Assembly (NCBI GenBank): GCA_938084065.1
Contig: CALKDI010000007.1
Coordinates: 1-41,927, forward strand
DNA: 41,927 bases
Source: an uncultured Alphaproteobacteria bacterium
GTDB lineage: Bacteria; Pseudomonadota; Alphaproteobacteria; Bin95
Reading direction: 5' to 3'
The notes under the pieces: model-generated
What the model was told of the DNA's origin: nothing
The model's database searches: none
Seen by the model: only the letters and a program-made list of their open reading frames with translations
Part shown: positions 26,271-35,823 of the stretch, in pieces
Layout: every line of letters starts with the position of its first letter
Numbering within the stretch: the first letter of the stretch is position 1
Position numbers and translations under genes: made by a program

Positions 26271-29123
26271 CTAAATGGTACGGGCAACCTCTTCCACCTC
26301 AAAACATTCGATAACGTCGCCGGCCTGCAGATCCTGATAGTTCTCAAAGGACATGCCACACTCGTTACCATCGCGCACTTCGTTGACGTCGTCCTTGAAG
26401 CGCCTGAGGGTCGAGAGCTTGCCTTCGTGAATGACCACATCGTCGCGCAGCAGACGCACACCTGAACCACGACGGACGACGCCGTCCGTGATACGGCAAC
26501 CGGCGATCTTGCCAGTCTTGGTGATGTTGAAGACCTCGAGGATTTCCGCATTGCCAATCTGGGTCTCGCGGATCAACGGCGCCAACATATCGCTGAGCGC
26601 AGCTTTGATATCGTCGATCAATTCGTAGATGATCGAATAATACCGAATTTCCACACCATCCCGCGTTGCTAGCTCCCGCGCCTGCTTGTTCGCGCGCACG
26701 TTGAAGCCGACCACAAAACCAGTGGAAGCCGTAGCCAACGTAATATCCGACTCGTTGATGCCGCCGACACCTGCATGTAACACGCGGACAGCAACCTCAT
26801 CATTGCCCATGCGCTCCAGCGCACCAACAATCGCTTCCTGACTGCCTTGCACGTCAGCTTTGATCACAATGCTCAATTCTTGAGTTTCGCCGGCCTTGAG
26901 ACGATCGAACATCTGATCCAGAGAACCACGTGCCGTTGTAGCAGTGCGCTTGTCACGAACCATACGCGTACGGTATTCGGCGATTTCGCGAGCCCGGATT
27001 TCGTTCTCAACGACGACGGCTTCATCGCCCGCCATCGGCGTGCCTTGCAAACCAAGCACCTCAACTGGCATCGCGGGACCAGCTTCCTTAAGCTGTCGGC
27101 CACGCTCATCCGTCATGGCACGAACCTTGCCCCATTCACTGCCGACGACAATCGTGTCGCCAACACGCAATGTGCCACGCTGCACCAGGATCGTTGCGAC
27201 GGAACCGCGGCCCCGGTCGAGCCGGGCTTCTACCACGATGCCATTAGCGGCGCGGTCGGGATTGGCCTTGAGGTCCAACACCTCAGACTGCAGCAGGATA
27301 GCCTCCTGCAATTCTTCCAGGCCGATCCGTTTGAGAGCTGACACGTGCACGAATTGGACGTCGCCGCCGAATTCCTCTGCCACAACTTCATGCCGCAGCA
27401 GGTCCTGCTTAACCCGCTCTGGATCAACATCGGGGCGGTCAATTTTATTAACAGCCACAATCATCGGCACGCCCGCCGCCTTGGCATGGGCGATAGCCTC
27501 AATCGTCTGTGGCTGCACGCTATCATCCGCAGCGACAACCAAAATGACCAAGTCAGTGACCGAGGCACCGCGACTACGCATTGCGCTAAACGCGGCGTGA
27601 CCAGGTGTATCTAGGAAGGTGATCTTGTTGCCGGATGCCAGTTGCACCTGATAGGCGCCGATGTGCTGGGTGATGCCACCGGCCTCACCGCCTGCAACGT
27701 CGGTCGACCGCAAGGCATCAAGCAGTGAGGTCTTGCCGTGATCGACGTGGCCCATGATGGTCACTACTGGCGGACGCGGCAGCATATCTGCGGCGTCGTC
27801 CTGCGGACCGGCCAAGCCTTCCTCAATATCTGACTCAGCGACACGGCGCAGGTTGTGGCCGAATTCTTCGACAACCAGCTCAGCAGTATCAGCATCAATT
27901 GTTTGGCTCAGCGAGGCCATAACGCCCATTCGCATCAATGCCTTCACGACATCAGATGAGCGCTCCGCCATACGGTTGGCCAAGTCTTGGACGGTAATTA
28001 CCTCTGGAATCACAACGTCGCGCACGATTTTCTGCTGCTCCCCGCCGGACTGGCGTTGACGTTGGCGTTCCCGCTCCCGAGCCCGACGGACTGAGGCGAG
28101 GCTGCGCTGCCTCTCCTCAACTGTCTCCTCGTCAAGCGCTTGGGTAATGGTCAGGCGGCCGGTACGGCGGCGTTGTTCTGTACGGTTCCGCGGCGTCGCC
28201 GGGCGTTTTACATCGCCACGACGGCTGCGTGCCTCTTCCTCTTCCAATGCCGCTGTGCGGTTGGTTGCGAAGCGCACGTTGGCACCCGCATCCTCCGGTG
28301 GCACAGCTGCCGGATCTGGCATGACATCGGGGACATCGCGGCCCTTAACGCGTTCGGCTTTGGTCTTGCGTCGTGGAGCAGCGTCGGCCTCATGCTTTGC
28401 AGCATCCTTGGCACGACGGGCAACATCCGCCTCAATCTTGCGGCGCTCTTCGCTCTCTGCCGCTTGCAGAGCGGCGAGTTCGATTTCTTCCTGCGTAGGC
28501 TCGCGCGAAACTTCAGGCTCGGGCGCTTCTACAGCAACCGGAGCAGCGTCCTCTAAAGCCGGCTTGCTGACGTCCGCTGCAGGTGCTTGTTCCGAAACAG
28601 GCTCCTCTGCGACAGGCGCTGCATCGACGGTCTGATCCGCCTCGGCCACAACGTCAGTCGCTTGCGGCGCTTCCTCTGCGGGTTCTTCAACGGGCTCAGG
28701 TTCGGCCGCTTTGGCTTCAGCGGCATCAATCGCGGCAGCCTCTTCAGCCTCACGACGCGCTCGGTCCTCAGCGGCCTGCAGACGGCGCTGCATCGCATCA
28801 TCTGCGTTTGGCGCTGCGCTTTGAGCAGGTTCGGATTCAGCGGGCGTTTGCTGGTCTGCGCTACTCGCTTCCTTCTGCATGGATCGCAGTGCACGGATGC
28901 GGGCGGCGCGCTCTTCTTCGCTCAACGCGCCGGCATCACGACCGCCACGACCACCACCATCAGCGCCAGCACGTTTGCGCTTGACCTCAACAGTTACCGT
29001 TTTGGAGCGCCCGTGCGAGAAACTCTGTCGAATTTTGCCTGAGTCAGCCCCCTTCGAAAGACCTAACTTGCCTTTCGTCAGAGAAAGCTTTCCTGATTCG
29101 CGCTCGATCGTTTTATCCACCAT
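26271..29123 (-). CDS. infB: Translation initiation factor IF-2
   Basis: GTPase that delivers initiator tRNA to the 30S subunit. The 950-residue protein begins with a small IF2-associated N-terminal module, then a long Glu/Ala/Arg-rich region to about 370, the IF2N domain ([19 protein letters not shown]), and the G domain with GHVDHGKT at 458-465, DTPGHAAF and NKIDRPD. The C-terminal domains II-IV are complete ([15 protein letters not shown]-type region and [14 protein letters not shown]). It starts 7 bp after ylxR. The highly charged N-terminal half is typical of alphaproteobacterial IF-2. Confidence 0.98.
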   Translation of the reverse strand: MVDKTIERESGKLSLTKGKLGLSKGADSGKIRQSFSHGRSKTVTVEVKRKRAGADGGGRGGRDAGALSEEERAARIRALRSMQKEASSADQQTPAESEPAQSAAPNADDAMQRRLQAAEDRARREAEEAAAIDAAEAKAAEPEPVEEPAEEAPQATDVVAEADQTVDAAPVAEEPVSEQAPAADVSKPALEDAAPVAVEAPEPEVSREPTQEEIELAALQAAESEERRKIEADVARRAKDAAKHEADAAPRRKTKAERVKGRDVPDVMPDPAAVPPEDAGANVRFATNRTAALEEEEARSRRGDVKRPATPRNRTEQRRRTGRLTITQALDEETVEERQRSLASVRRARERERQRQRQSGGEQQKIVRDVVIPEVITVQDLANRMAERSSDVVKALMRMGVMASLSQTIDADTAELVVEEFGHNLRRVAESDIEEGLAGPQDDAADMLPRPPVVTIMGHVDHGKTSLLDALRSTDVAGGEAGGITQHIGAYQVQLASGNKITFLDTPGHAAFSAMRSRGASVTDLVILVVAADDSVQPQTIEAIAHAKAAGVPMIVAVNKIDRPDVDPERVKQDLLRHEVVAEEFGGDVQFVHVSALKRIGLEELQEAILLQSEVLDLKANPDRAANGIVVEARLDRGRGSVATILVQRGTLRVGDTIVVGSEWGKVRAMTDERGRQLKEAGPAMPVEVLGLQGTPMAGDEAVVVENEIRAREIAEYRTRMVRDKRTATTARGSLDQMFDRLKAGETQELSIVIKADVQGSQEAIVGALERMGNDEVAVRVLHAGVGGINESDITLATASTGFVVGFNVRANKQARELATRDGVEIRYYSIIYELIDDIKAALSDMLAPLIRETQIGNAEILEVFNITKTGKIAGCRITDGVVRRGSGVRLLRDDVVIHEGKLSTLRRFKDDVNEVRDGNECGMSFENYQDLQAGDVIECFEVEEVARTI

Positions 29124-29130
29124 GATCCGC

Positions 29131-29784
29131 TTATTGCTCTCCGCCGGCGCCGTGCTGCCGGCTGCCTATCAATCCTGCATAGCGTTGCGCATCCGCCAGG
29201 AAACGCTCGCCCAACTTACCTGGCATCAGCGCCAGATGTACCAGATGATCCCGACCGACGGACTCACCCAACTGACTGGCTGTAAACCAGTCTATCACTT
29301 CCAACTCACGCGCCAGGCCAGCCAGCTTGGCTTTGCCGTTCTCCGCGCCATCAGACGCCTCAATTAGCACTGCAACCTTACCGCGCGCCAGACTCTCCTT
29401 CACCTGGAAGAAGCCGATTTCCAATTGTCCGGCACCTCTGGCCAGCCCTAGCCAATGCAAGCAACGGGCCGTCAGTGTCGCTTCAAGAGTTGCCAAAAGT
29501 CCATCAGGCACCGTCGCCGGCCCGCGGGCCGCTTTGGCGAAGGCGTTCGTTTTAAGCGCCTTCTCGACGATGTCCCGATCTGCCGACAACCAATATCCGC
29601 GCCCTGGCAAGGTCTCGGCAAAATCCGGAACGACATTGTGATCTGGGTCCAATACGAATCGGATCAAGCCGTGGCGCGGACGGGGTTGACGGCTGACAAT
29701 ACACCGGCGTTTCGGCTCAGCTGCTGCTGTAGCCGACCGGTGCGTTGCTTTCGCCGTCGAGGTGTCGTCCGCTGCCAATGTCAT
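29131..29784 (-). CDS. ylxR: YlxR (DUF448) RNA-binding protein fused to an L7Ae-like domain
   Basis: The N-terminal half has the YlxR pattern [21 protein letters not shown] ... [12 protein letters not shown]; the C-terminal half ([37 protein letters not shown]) resembles the L7Ae/YlxQ ribosomal-protein-like domain. In Bacillus these are two separate genes at the same place. The likely role is RNA or ribosome binding. The start is uncertain: ATG 29784 follows AAGGAG at a long spacing of 15, while GTG 29847 would overlap the end of nusA. It lies between nusA and infB. Confidence 0.88.
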   Translation of the reverse strand: MTLAADDTSTAKATHRSATAAAEPKRRCIVSRQPRPRHGLIRFVLDPDHNVVPDFAETLPGRGYWLSADRDIVEKALKTNAFAKAARGPATVPDGLLATLEATLTARCLHWLGLARGAGQLEIGFFQVKESLARGKVAVLIEASDGAENGKAKLAGLARELEVIDWFTASQLGESVGRDHLVHLALMPGKLGERFLADAQRYAGLIGSRQHGAGGEQ

Positions 29785-29803
29785 ACCAGTGCTTTGCCGC
29801 TCC

Positions 29804-31438
29804 TTATTCTGCCGCTTGCTCAGACGGGTCAGCCTCATCGGCGCCACCGTCTACAGCCTCATCTTCATCGAACCAATGTGCACGCGCTGCCATGATAATG
29901 GCATCCGCATCAGGCCCGCCAATTGGGCTGCTGTCAGCACCTAGACGCTGCGCAGCCTCTTCCATGCTGGCGATATCGTCGACAGTCGCGGTTTCAGTCG
30001 ATGGGTTGACGATATAGCGCAATTCATCGCTGGCGAGGTCGGCCAAATCGTCGAGTGTCGTCACTTCAGCTTCGCCCAAGCGGACCAACATGGCCAACGT
30101 CAAGCCTTCGACTTCCAACAGATCATCGGCGATTTTCAGTTCCGCAACACGCTGCGTCAGGCGCTCCTGCTCTGCCAGGACAAAGTCCTGAGCACGGCGT
30201 TGCAACTCTTCCGCGATTTCCTCGTCGAAACCCTCGATTTCCGTCAATTCTTCAACGTCGGAAAACGCTATTTCCTCGACCGAAGCAAAGCCTTCTGCCA
30301 CCAGCAGATGGGCGATCACGTCATCGACATCCAACTTCTCGATAAAGGCCTGGGTGCGCAGTCGGATCTCTTCCTGGCGGCGCTCCGATTCCTGGGCCTC
30401 TGTCATAATATCGATAGACCAGCCGGTCAGCTGGCTTGCCAACCGCACGTTTTGGCCACGACGGCCAATGGCGAGGCTGAGTTGATCATCCGGAACAACA
30501 ACCTCAATCCGGTTGTCCTCCTCATCAATCACAACCTTGGCGGCTTCCGCCGGGGCCAATGCGTTAACAACGAAGGTCGCCGGGTCATCGGACCACGGGA
30601 TAATATCAACGCGCTCGCCCTGCAGCTCATTCACCACCGCATGAACACGGCTGCCACGCATGCCAACGCAGGCGCCGACTGGATCAATGGAGGAATCGTT
30701 CGACAGAACGGCAATCTTGGCACGGCTGCCCGGGTCACGGGCGGCGCCTTTGATCTCGATGATACCGTCGTAGATTTCGGGCACTTCCTGCGCAAACAGG
30801 CACCGCACGAAGTCCGGTTTGGTCCGAGACAAGAAAATCTGAGGACCGCGTGATTCATCCCGCACGTCGAAAATCAAGGCGCGGACACGGTCATTACGGC
30901 GGAAATGCTCGCGCGGGATAATCTCATCACGGCGCAATATGGCTTCGGCGCGACCCAAATCGACGATAACGTTGCCGAACTCAACCCGCTTAACGACGCC
31001 ATTAACGATCTCGCCAACACGGCCAATGTATTCCTGATACTGCCGCAGCCGCTCGGCTTCACGCACCCGCTGGACAATCACCTGCTTGGCGGTTTGTGCA
31101 GCTATGCGGCCAAAGTCCACTGGCGGCAGGTGGTCGGTAAGAAACTCACCGACTTCGGCATCTTTCTTTTCACGCTGAGCAACACTCAGCGGCATCTGAA
31201 CGGCTTCGTTCTCGATATCAACGCCATCGGCCACGACCTCTCGATAGCGGGTCAGCCGTATATCGCCCGTCCGACGATCCACTTCGGCACGAATATCGTG
31301 TTCAAGACCGTATTTGAAACGTCCAGCGCGCTGGATGGCTTGCTCCATCGCATCCAGCACTTCCTCGCGATCGATACCTTTCTCGCGGGCAGCAGCTTCC
31401 GCCACTTGCAAGAGTTCGGCGCCGAGAATTTGCACCAT
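29804..31438 (-). CDS. nusA: Transcription termination/antitermination factor NusA
   Basis: RNA polymerase-binding elongation factor. The 544-residue protein has the N-terminal domain (ELLQVAEAAAREKGIDREEV), an S1 domain (YIGRVGEIVNGVVKRVEFGNVIVDLG), two KH domains (VGACVGMRGSRVHAVVNEL and LAIGRRGQNVRLASQLTGW) and C-terminal acidic helix-hairpin-helix repeats (FASVEEIAFSDVEELTEIEG). It begins 2 bp after the rimP stop. Confidence 0.98.
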   Translation of the reverse strand: MVQILGAELLQVAEAAAREKGIDREEVLDAMEQAIQRAGRFKYGLEHDIRAEVDRRTGDIRLTRYREVVADGVDIENEAVQMPLSVAQREKKDAEVGEFLTDHLPPVDFGRIAAQTAKQVIVQRVREAERLRQYQEYIGRVGEIVNGVVKRVEFGNVIVDLGRAEAILRRDEIIPREHFRRNDRVRALIFDVRDESRGPQIFLSRTKPDFVRCLFAQEVPEIYDGIIEIKGAARDPGSRAKIAVLSNDSSIDPVGACVGMRGSRVHAVVNELQGERVDIIPWSDDPATFVVNALAPAEAAKVVIDEEDNRIEVVVPDDQLSLAIGRRGQNVRLASQLTGWSIDIMTEAQESERRQEEIRLRTQAFIEKLDVDDVIAHLLVAEGFASVEEIAFSDVEELTEIEGFDEEIAEELQRRAQDFVLAEQERLTQRVAELKIADDLLEVEGLTLAMLVRLGEAEVTTLDDLADLASDELRYIVNPSTETATVDDIASMEEAAQRLGADSSPIGGPDADAIIMAARAHWFDEDEAVDGGADEADPSEQAAE

Positions 31439-31440
31439 CG

Positions 31441-31965
31441 CTAAACCACTCCCTCATCCGCCGACGTTTCAGTCGACTCTGCCGCTTGGTGTGCGGCGAT
31501 CAATGCATCGGTCAATACGAGCTTGGCTGATTGAATAACGGTGAGTGGCAACTCCACCGTCTCTCCGTCAACATCCAGACAAACACTCTCTGCCTCGTTC
31601 AGGCCCAATAGCAGCCCCTTATAACGGCGGCGGCCATCGCGATTCTCTTCTAGTTCCACCTTTGCCTCAAAGCCGGCAAAGCGCACAAAATCTTCCGGGC
31701 GCGTCAACGGCCGGTCAATGCCAGGCGAGGACACCTCCAGCGCGTAAGCACCAACAATCGGGTCAAAAACATCCAACACCGGGGACAGCGCTCGACTCAC
31801 GGCTGCGCAATCGTCCACGTTGACATCGCTGCCATCCTCGCGCTCGATCATCACCTGCAGAACTTGCCGTCGCCCACCATAGAACTTTACCCGCACCAGA
31901 GTACAACCCAGTGCAGTGATTTGCGGTTCAATGGCAGTTTCGATTTTTCGTGGTCCGCGTTCCAC
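31441..31965 (-). CDS. rimP: Ribosome maturation factor RimP
   Basis: A 174-residue factor for 30S assembly. Family motifs are ALGCTLVRVKFYGGRRQVLQVMI-type N-terminus, DCAAVSRALSPVLDVFDPI, and YALEVSSPGIDRPLTRPEDF. The start is GTG with GGGAG 5 bases upstream. It is the first gene of the rimP-nusA-ylxR-infB unit. Confidence 0.96.
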   Translation of the reverse strand: MERGPRKIETAIEPQITALGCTLVRVKFYGGRRQVLQVMIEREDGSDVNVDDCAAVSRALSPVLDVFDPIVGAYALEVSSPGIDRPLTRPEDFVRFAGFEAKVELEENRDGRRRYKGLLLGLNEAESVCLDVDGETVELPLTVIQSAKLVLTDALIAAHQAAESTETSADEGVV

Positions 31966-31989
31966 TCAGACTCCCGTCCGCCCAACGCC

Positions 31990-32022
31990 CTAAAGGCTCA
32001 GCACGGCTGCTATCTAAAGGCT
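31990..32022 (-). repeat. Direct repeat of AGCCTTTAG ahead of rimP
   Basis: CTAAAGGCT on the plus strand occurs at 31990-31998 and 32014-32022, 24 bp apart, in the short region where the rimP-nusA-infB promoter should lie. It could be a regulator site. Confidence 0.4.
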
Positions 32023-32025
32023 ACT

Positions 32026-32059
32026 AACAAAACAGGGCGGGACCCATAGGGACCCACCC
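32026..32059 (-). terminator. Terminator after trmB
   Basis: On the minus strand the arm covering 32059-32049 pairs with 32045-32035 (11 positions with one G-U pair and one mismatch) around a 3-nt loop, followed by TGTTTTGTT. It lies about 75 bp after the trmB stop and separates the metK-trmB transcript from rimP. Confidence 0.65.
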
Positions 32060-32133
32060 TCTCCATTGCTCATACAGAGAGCACTATCAATCAAATGACA
32101 GTGGCAGACAAATACCCGGTATGGCCAGAAAAT

Positions 32134-32835
32134 TCAAGCAAAATCGGACATGTGCCGCCGTTGCAAGGACAAGTAAGTCGAATGACGGCCCGCTTCTAGG
32201 CCCTTGGTCTCAAAACGGGTTCCAGGCCAGTCATCTGGCCGCACGCGCCAATCGTCCGCGCACGCCGGGCTCCAATCAAAATCAGGGTGCCGCCGCAAGA
32301 CACGCAGCATCCACACCAGGTAATCTTGCACATCTGTTGCGACGCGCAATTCGGATCCCTGCGGCATCAATCGGCCGAGTTGATCCAGAACCTGCGTGTT
32401 AACGATTCGTCGGCGCCAATGGCGGCGTTTCGGCCATGGGTCCGGAAAAAGAACAAACGCCCGGTCGATCGAACCTGGCGCCAATTGCTCCAACAGCAGC
32501 CGAACGTCGTCATCCAGCACCCGGATATTCTGTAAGCCCTGCTCAAAAGCAGCCGCCACTAATGACGCCATGCCATTTACGAACGGCTCGACGGCGATAT
32601 AGCCAATGTCTGGGTTCTGTGCAGCTTGCCAAACCGCATGCATGCCATCGCCGGACCCAATCTCTAACCAGACCTCCCTCACGGGATGATCGAACAGAGT
32701 GAGGGGATCCAACGGTGCGGATGCTGTCAGCGGGACGCGCAAGCGTGGCAATAACTCTTGCACAGCCTGCAGGCCACGATGCCGCAGCGGCCGGCCAACG
32801 CGCCGACCGTGCAACTCACGCTTTGCGGCGATCAA
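32134..32835 (-). CDS. trmB: tRNA (guanine-N7)-methyltransferase TrmB
   Basis: SAM-dependent methyltransferase making m7G46 in tRNA. Visible motifs are [12 protein letters not shown] near the N-terminus, SAM-binding [43 protein letters not shown] and the C-terminal [11 protein letters not shown]. The only sensible start is TTG 32835, overlapping the metK TGA (TTGA), which predicts translational coupling. Placement directly after the SAM synthetase gene is common in alphaproteobacteria. Confidence 0.95.
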   Translation of the reverse strand: MIAAKRELHGRRVGRPLRHRGLQAVQELLPRLRVPLTASAPLDPLTLFDHPVREVWLEIGSGDGMHAVWQAAQNPDIGYIAVEPFVNGMASLVAAAFEQGLQNIRVLDDDVRLLLEQLAPGSIDRAFVLFPDPWPKRRHWRRRIVNTQVLDQLGRLMPQGSELRVATDVQDYLVWMLRVLRRHPDFDWSPACADDWRVRPDDWPGTRFETKGLEAGRHSTYLSLQRRHMSDFA

Positions 32836-34013
32836 ACTGTTTTCTTCAATGCCTCGACCAAGTCCGTCCGCTCCCAGGAGAAGTGGCCTTCATCGGTCGG
32901 CTTTCGGCCAAAATGGCCGTAGGAGGAGGTCGGCACATAAATCGGGCGGTTGAGGTTCAGATGCTGACGGATGCCGCGCGGCGACAGGTCAAACAGCGTC
33001 GGCAAAATCTTTTCCAACCGCGCTTCCGTCACGCCGTCAATGATAGTGCCATGCGTATCGACATAGAGCGACAACGGCTTGGCAACGCCAATGGCATAGG
33101 CCACCTGGATCGTGCATTTGGTTGCCAGACCGGCAGCCACTACGTTCTTTGCCAGATAGCGCGTGCCGTAAGCGGCAGACCGATCAACCTTGGACGGGTC
33201 TTTGCCACTGAAAGCACCGCCACCATGCGGAGACGCGCCACCGTAAGTGTCGACAATGATCTTGCGCCCGGTCAGTCCGGCATCACTGTCTGGGCCGCCA
33301 ATAACGAATCGGCCGGTCGGGTTTACGTAGAATTCAGTCTCCGGGCACATCCAGCTATCATCCGGCAGAACACCCATGACGAACGGGCGCACAATTTCAC
33401 GCACCTCGTCAGTGCTCAGACCTTCATCGTGCTGAGTTGAGACAACGATCGACGTGGCACGAACCGGCTTGCCATCACGATATTCTAAGGTGAACTGGCT
33501 TTTGCTATCAGGACCCAAGCCTTTGATCGCGCCAGACTTGCGCGCTTCGGCCATCCCGCGCAGCACGCCGTGGCTGAAGTGAATTGGCGCCGGCATCAAA
33601 TCTTCGGTCTCGGAGCAGGCATAGCCAAACATCAAGCCTTGATCGCCAGCACCCTCATCTTTGTTGCCAGCAGAATCGACGCCCTGGGCAATATCTGCCG
33701 ACTGGCTGTGCACGCGAACATCCACCTTGGCATTCTGCCAGTGGAAATTGTCCTGATCATAGCCGATGTCGCGAATAGCCTCGCGCGCCAGCTTCTCCAT
33801 CAAAGCGTGGTCAACGCTTGCAGGCCCACGGGTCTCTCCAGCAATGCAGACATAATTGGTTGTCACCAATGTCTCGACGCCGCAACGGACAAAGTCGGCT
33901 TCGGCCGTAGACAGATACGCATCAACGATTGCATCGGACACGCGGTCACAAATCTTATCCGGATGACCTTCCGAAACCGATTCACTGGTGAACAGATAAG
34001 ACGAACGGGTCAC
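32832..34013 (-). CDS. metK: S-adenosylmethionine synthetase MetK
   Basis: Makes SAM from methionine and ATP. The 393-residue protein has the N-terminal [18 protein letters not shown], the ATP-binding [12 protein letters not shown], the P-loop-like [19 protein letters not shown], and [11 protein letters not shown]. The start is GTG 34013 with AAAGGG 7 bases upstream. It lies between an XRE regulator and trmB; the 150-bp leader holds a long imperfect hairpin. Confidence 0.98.
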   Translation of the reverse strand: MTRSSYLFTSESVSEGHPDKICDRVSDAIVDAYLSTAEADFVRCGVETLVTTNYVCIAGETRGPASVDHALMEKLAREAIRDIGYDQDNFHWQNAKVDVRVHSQSADIAQGVDSAGNKDEGAGDQGLMFGYACSETEDLMPAPIHFSHGVLRGMAEARKSGAIKGLGPDSKSQFTLEYRDGKPVRATSIVVSTQHDEGLSTDEVREIVRPFVMGVLPDDSWMCPETEFYVNPTGRFVIGGPDSDAGLTGRKIIVDTYGGASPHGGGAFSGKDPSKVDRSAAYGTRYLAKNVVAAGLATKCTIQVAYAIGVAKPLSLYVDTHGTIIDGVTEARLEKILPTLFDLSPRGIRQHLNLNRPIYVPTSSYGHFGRKPTDEGHFSWERTDLVEALKKTV

Positions 34014-34067
34014 GGGCTATCCCTTTGTCAGCAATGGTAAGGCAAGGAGCAGACTTAGATGAAGATT

Positions 34068-34129
34068 CAGGGCCTGCGTTGACGAACCGCCCTTCTGCCC
34101 AATTCCCCCGCCGTCCGTCAAGGCCCCTG
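34068..34129 (-). promoter_or_regulatory. Long imperfect hairpin in the metK leader
   Basis: CAGGGCC (34068-34074) and TTGACG (34079-34084) pair with CGTCAA (34116-34121) and GGCCCCTG (34122-34129), giving about 13 bp with a 4-nt bulge and one bulged C. It lies 55-116 bp upstream of the metK start. It could be a SAM-responsive element or simply terminate the regulator gene. No known SAM riboswitch consensus could be confirmed by eye. Confidence 0.4.
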
Positions 34130-34163
34130 CCTGCCGCACGACCAATCAAAGGCTTGGGTGCGA

Positions 34164-34613
34164 CTAGATATCTTCGCGGGGAAGACCATCCCCCATCGAC
34201 CGCATCAGGTCTAACATCCGCCGCCGAACGGCCGGATCTGGGATAGCATAATAAGCTCGCACCAGCAGCAAGGTCTCCCGCTGCGTCATTGTATCTGCCT
34301 GATAGGGGTTAGGGCTGTCTTCCGCGACGCCGTTCGTGGCGCTCTTCTGCCCATCGTCCATTTCGTCGAAGAAAAAATTGACCGGCACATCTAATGCACG
34401 CGCCAGTTGATACAAACGCCCCGCGCCAATCCGGTTGGCGCCCCGTTCATACTTTTGAACCTGCTGGAACGTCAGATCCAATGCAGAGGCTAGGCGCTCC
34501 TGGCTCAACCCCATCAACGTACGACGTTGACGTACACGGTTGCCAACATGGATATCGACCGCATTCGGCTTTCCTCTGGTTTTCCGCTGCGGTTTTCTTT
34601 CTTGAACGTCCAT
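34164..34613 (-). CDS. XRE-family transcriptional regulator upstream of metK
   Basis: A 149-residue DNA-binding protein. The HTH is VRQRRTLMGLSQERLASALD with TFQQVQKYERGANRIGAGRL, followed by LARALDVPVNFFFDEMD, a pattern common in alphaproteobacterial one-domain XRE regulators. The C-terminus (LLLVRAYYAIPDPAVRRRML) may be an oligomerisation region. An in-frame ATG at 34709 is rejected because it lies inside a likely promoter; ATG 34613 gives the family-like start MDVQERKPQRK. The target genes are unknown; metK follows 150 bp downstream. Confidence 0.88.
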   Translation of the reverse strand: MDVQERKPQRKTRGKPNAVDIHVGNRVRQRRTLMGLSQERLASALDLTFQQVQKYERGANRIGAGRLYQLARALDVPVNFFFDEMDDGQKSATNGVAEDSPNPYQADTMTQRETLLLVRAYYAIPDPAVRRRMLDLMRSMGDGLPREDI

Positions 34614-34694
34614 CAACTCAAAATCCCCTGGATTTTCTCTTGCGTTTTTTTTTTCGCGCGTCCGGGTCACCAAAACACGCCGCTCATCCCAAAT

Positions 34695-34722
34695 AATATA
34701 TGCATACATCTGTATGGGTCAA
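34695..34722 (-). promoter_or_regulatory. Promoter and possible operator of the XRE regulator
   Basis: On the minus strand -35 TTGACC (34722-34717) and -10 TATATT (34700-34695) are 16 bp apart. The spacer contains ATACA-GA-TGTAT, a short dyad (34705-34716) that could be an autoregulatory site. Confidence 0.5.
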
Positions 34723-34894
34723 GCAAATTCCCGCATGAGGTGAGTGGTTCGATGTCGTCACTACCGAAAGGATGAAATGCTAGCAAACCTTTGTGGCAAA
34801 TTCACGGCTTGGTTTAGCAATTATTTTTCTTTCACTCAAAACGGGAGCGAGCCAATAAAAAACAATCAAATTCGCGATGCCGCCATCTCAATAA

Positions 34895-35776
34895 TTACCA
34901 TCGCAGGAATGGCATAGCGTACGTAGGGTTGACTTGAAATTTCGAGGATAATTGCGACACGGTTTCTGATGACGGAGGGTTACTTGCAATTTCGTCTACA
35001 TGTATCCCGCCAGACAAGAACATCGACGATATTCCCATAATATTAGCGCCTTTGACATCTGTACGTAGGCCATCACCTATTCCCAGCAATCGCTGACGGT
35101 CCGCAATTCCAGTCAAACGGAAACATTGATGGTAGACCGAGGCAAATGGCTTGCCGTGATAGGCAACCGCTCCCCCCATGGCCTGATACCGCTGGGCGAG
35201 ACTGCCGGCGCAGATAACGAATTGATCGCCGATATGCACCACCAAATCGGGATTCGCACAAACCATCGGCATGTTGCGATCCCGCGCGTCCTGTAGAAGG
35301 CCTTCGTAGTCCTCAACTGTGTCGCTGTTATCGAAAGGGCCAGTACACAGAATAAAATCCGCGTCGGCAACCGTCTCTACTAGAGTGAGACCGTTGTCAG
35401 TGTGGACGCTGGCATCGCGAATCGGCCCCAGCCGGAAGCAACGGGTGCCTAGCGCTGCGTGGAACGGATCATCGCGCTCCGCTAGAGCTTGCCACGCTGC
35501 CTCGCCGGAAGACATGACATAATGGTAGGCGGAGCGCGGCACACCCATTCCATCCAATCGCTCAACCAATACCGAGCCACGCCGCGGGCCATTCGATAGC
35601 AGGCAGACGGTTTTGCTGGCTGCGGCTGCACGTTCCAATGCGTCAACGGCTGCGGGGAATGGCGTGAGGCCGTTGTGCACGCAACCCCACAGATCGACCA
35701 ACAGCCCGTCAAATTGATCGATAACAGCCGACAAGCCGGACACGATTTGTGGAGTAGGAGAATTTGCAGTCGTCAT
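34895..35776 (-). CDS. HAD-superfamily hydrolase, subfamily IIA (TIGR01459-like)
   Basis: A 293-residue predicted phosphatase. Motif I region is LLVDLWGCVHNG with nucleophile candidate D28; the usual second Asp of DxD is replaced by Trp, a known trait of this family (DxWG). CLLSNGPRRG is motif II, HGKPFASVYHQC is motif III, and LGIGDGLRTDVKGA is motif IV. The substrate is unknown. AGGA lies 7 bases before the ATG. It follows pyrD by 47 bp on the same strand and precedes the XRE regulator by about 170 bp. Confidence 0.87.
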   Translation of the reverse strand: MTTANSPTPQIVSGLSAVIDQFDGLLVDLWGCVHNGLTPFPAAVDALERAAAASKTVCLLSNGPRRGSVLVERLDGMGVPRSAYHYVMSSGEAAWQALAERDDPFHAALGTRCFRLGPIRDASVHTDNGLTLVETVADADFILCTGPFDNSDTVEDYEGLLQDARDRNMPMVCANPDLVVHIGDQFVICAGSLAQRYQAMGGAVAYHGKPFASVYHQCFRLTGIADRQRLLGIGDGLRTDVKGANIMGISSMFLSGGIHVDEIASNPPSSETVSQLSSKFQVNPTYAMPFLRW

Positions 35777-35823
35777 TCGTCTATCCTAACAGCAATCCGT
35801 ATCGCGTTTCCGAGGCGACACAG

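Noticed and set aside
32041-32059. GGGACCCA tandem repeat as a mobile or CRISPR-like repeat
   Set aside because: The two copies are the arms of the trmB terminator.
34014-34070. Named SAM riboswitch (SAM-II or SAM/SAH) before metK
   Set aside because: The conserved core of either class could not be matched by eye; only an unnamed hairpin is reported.
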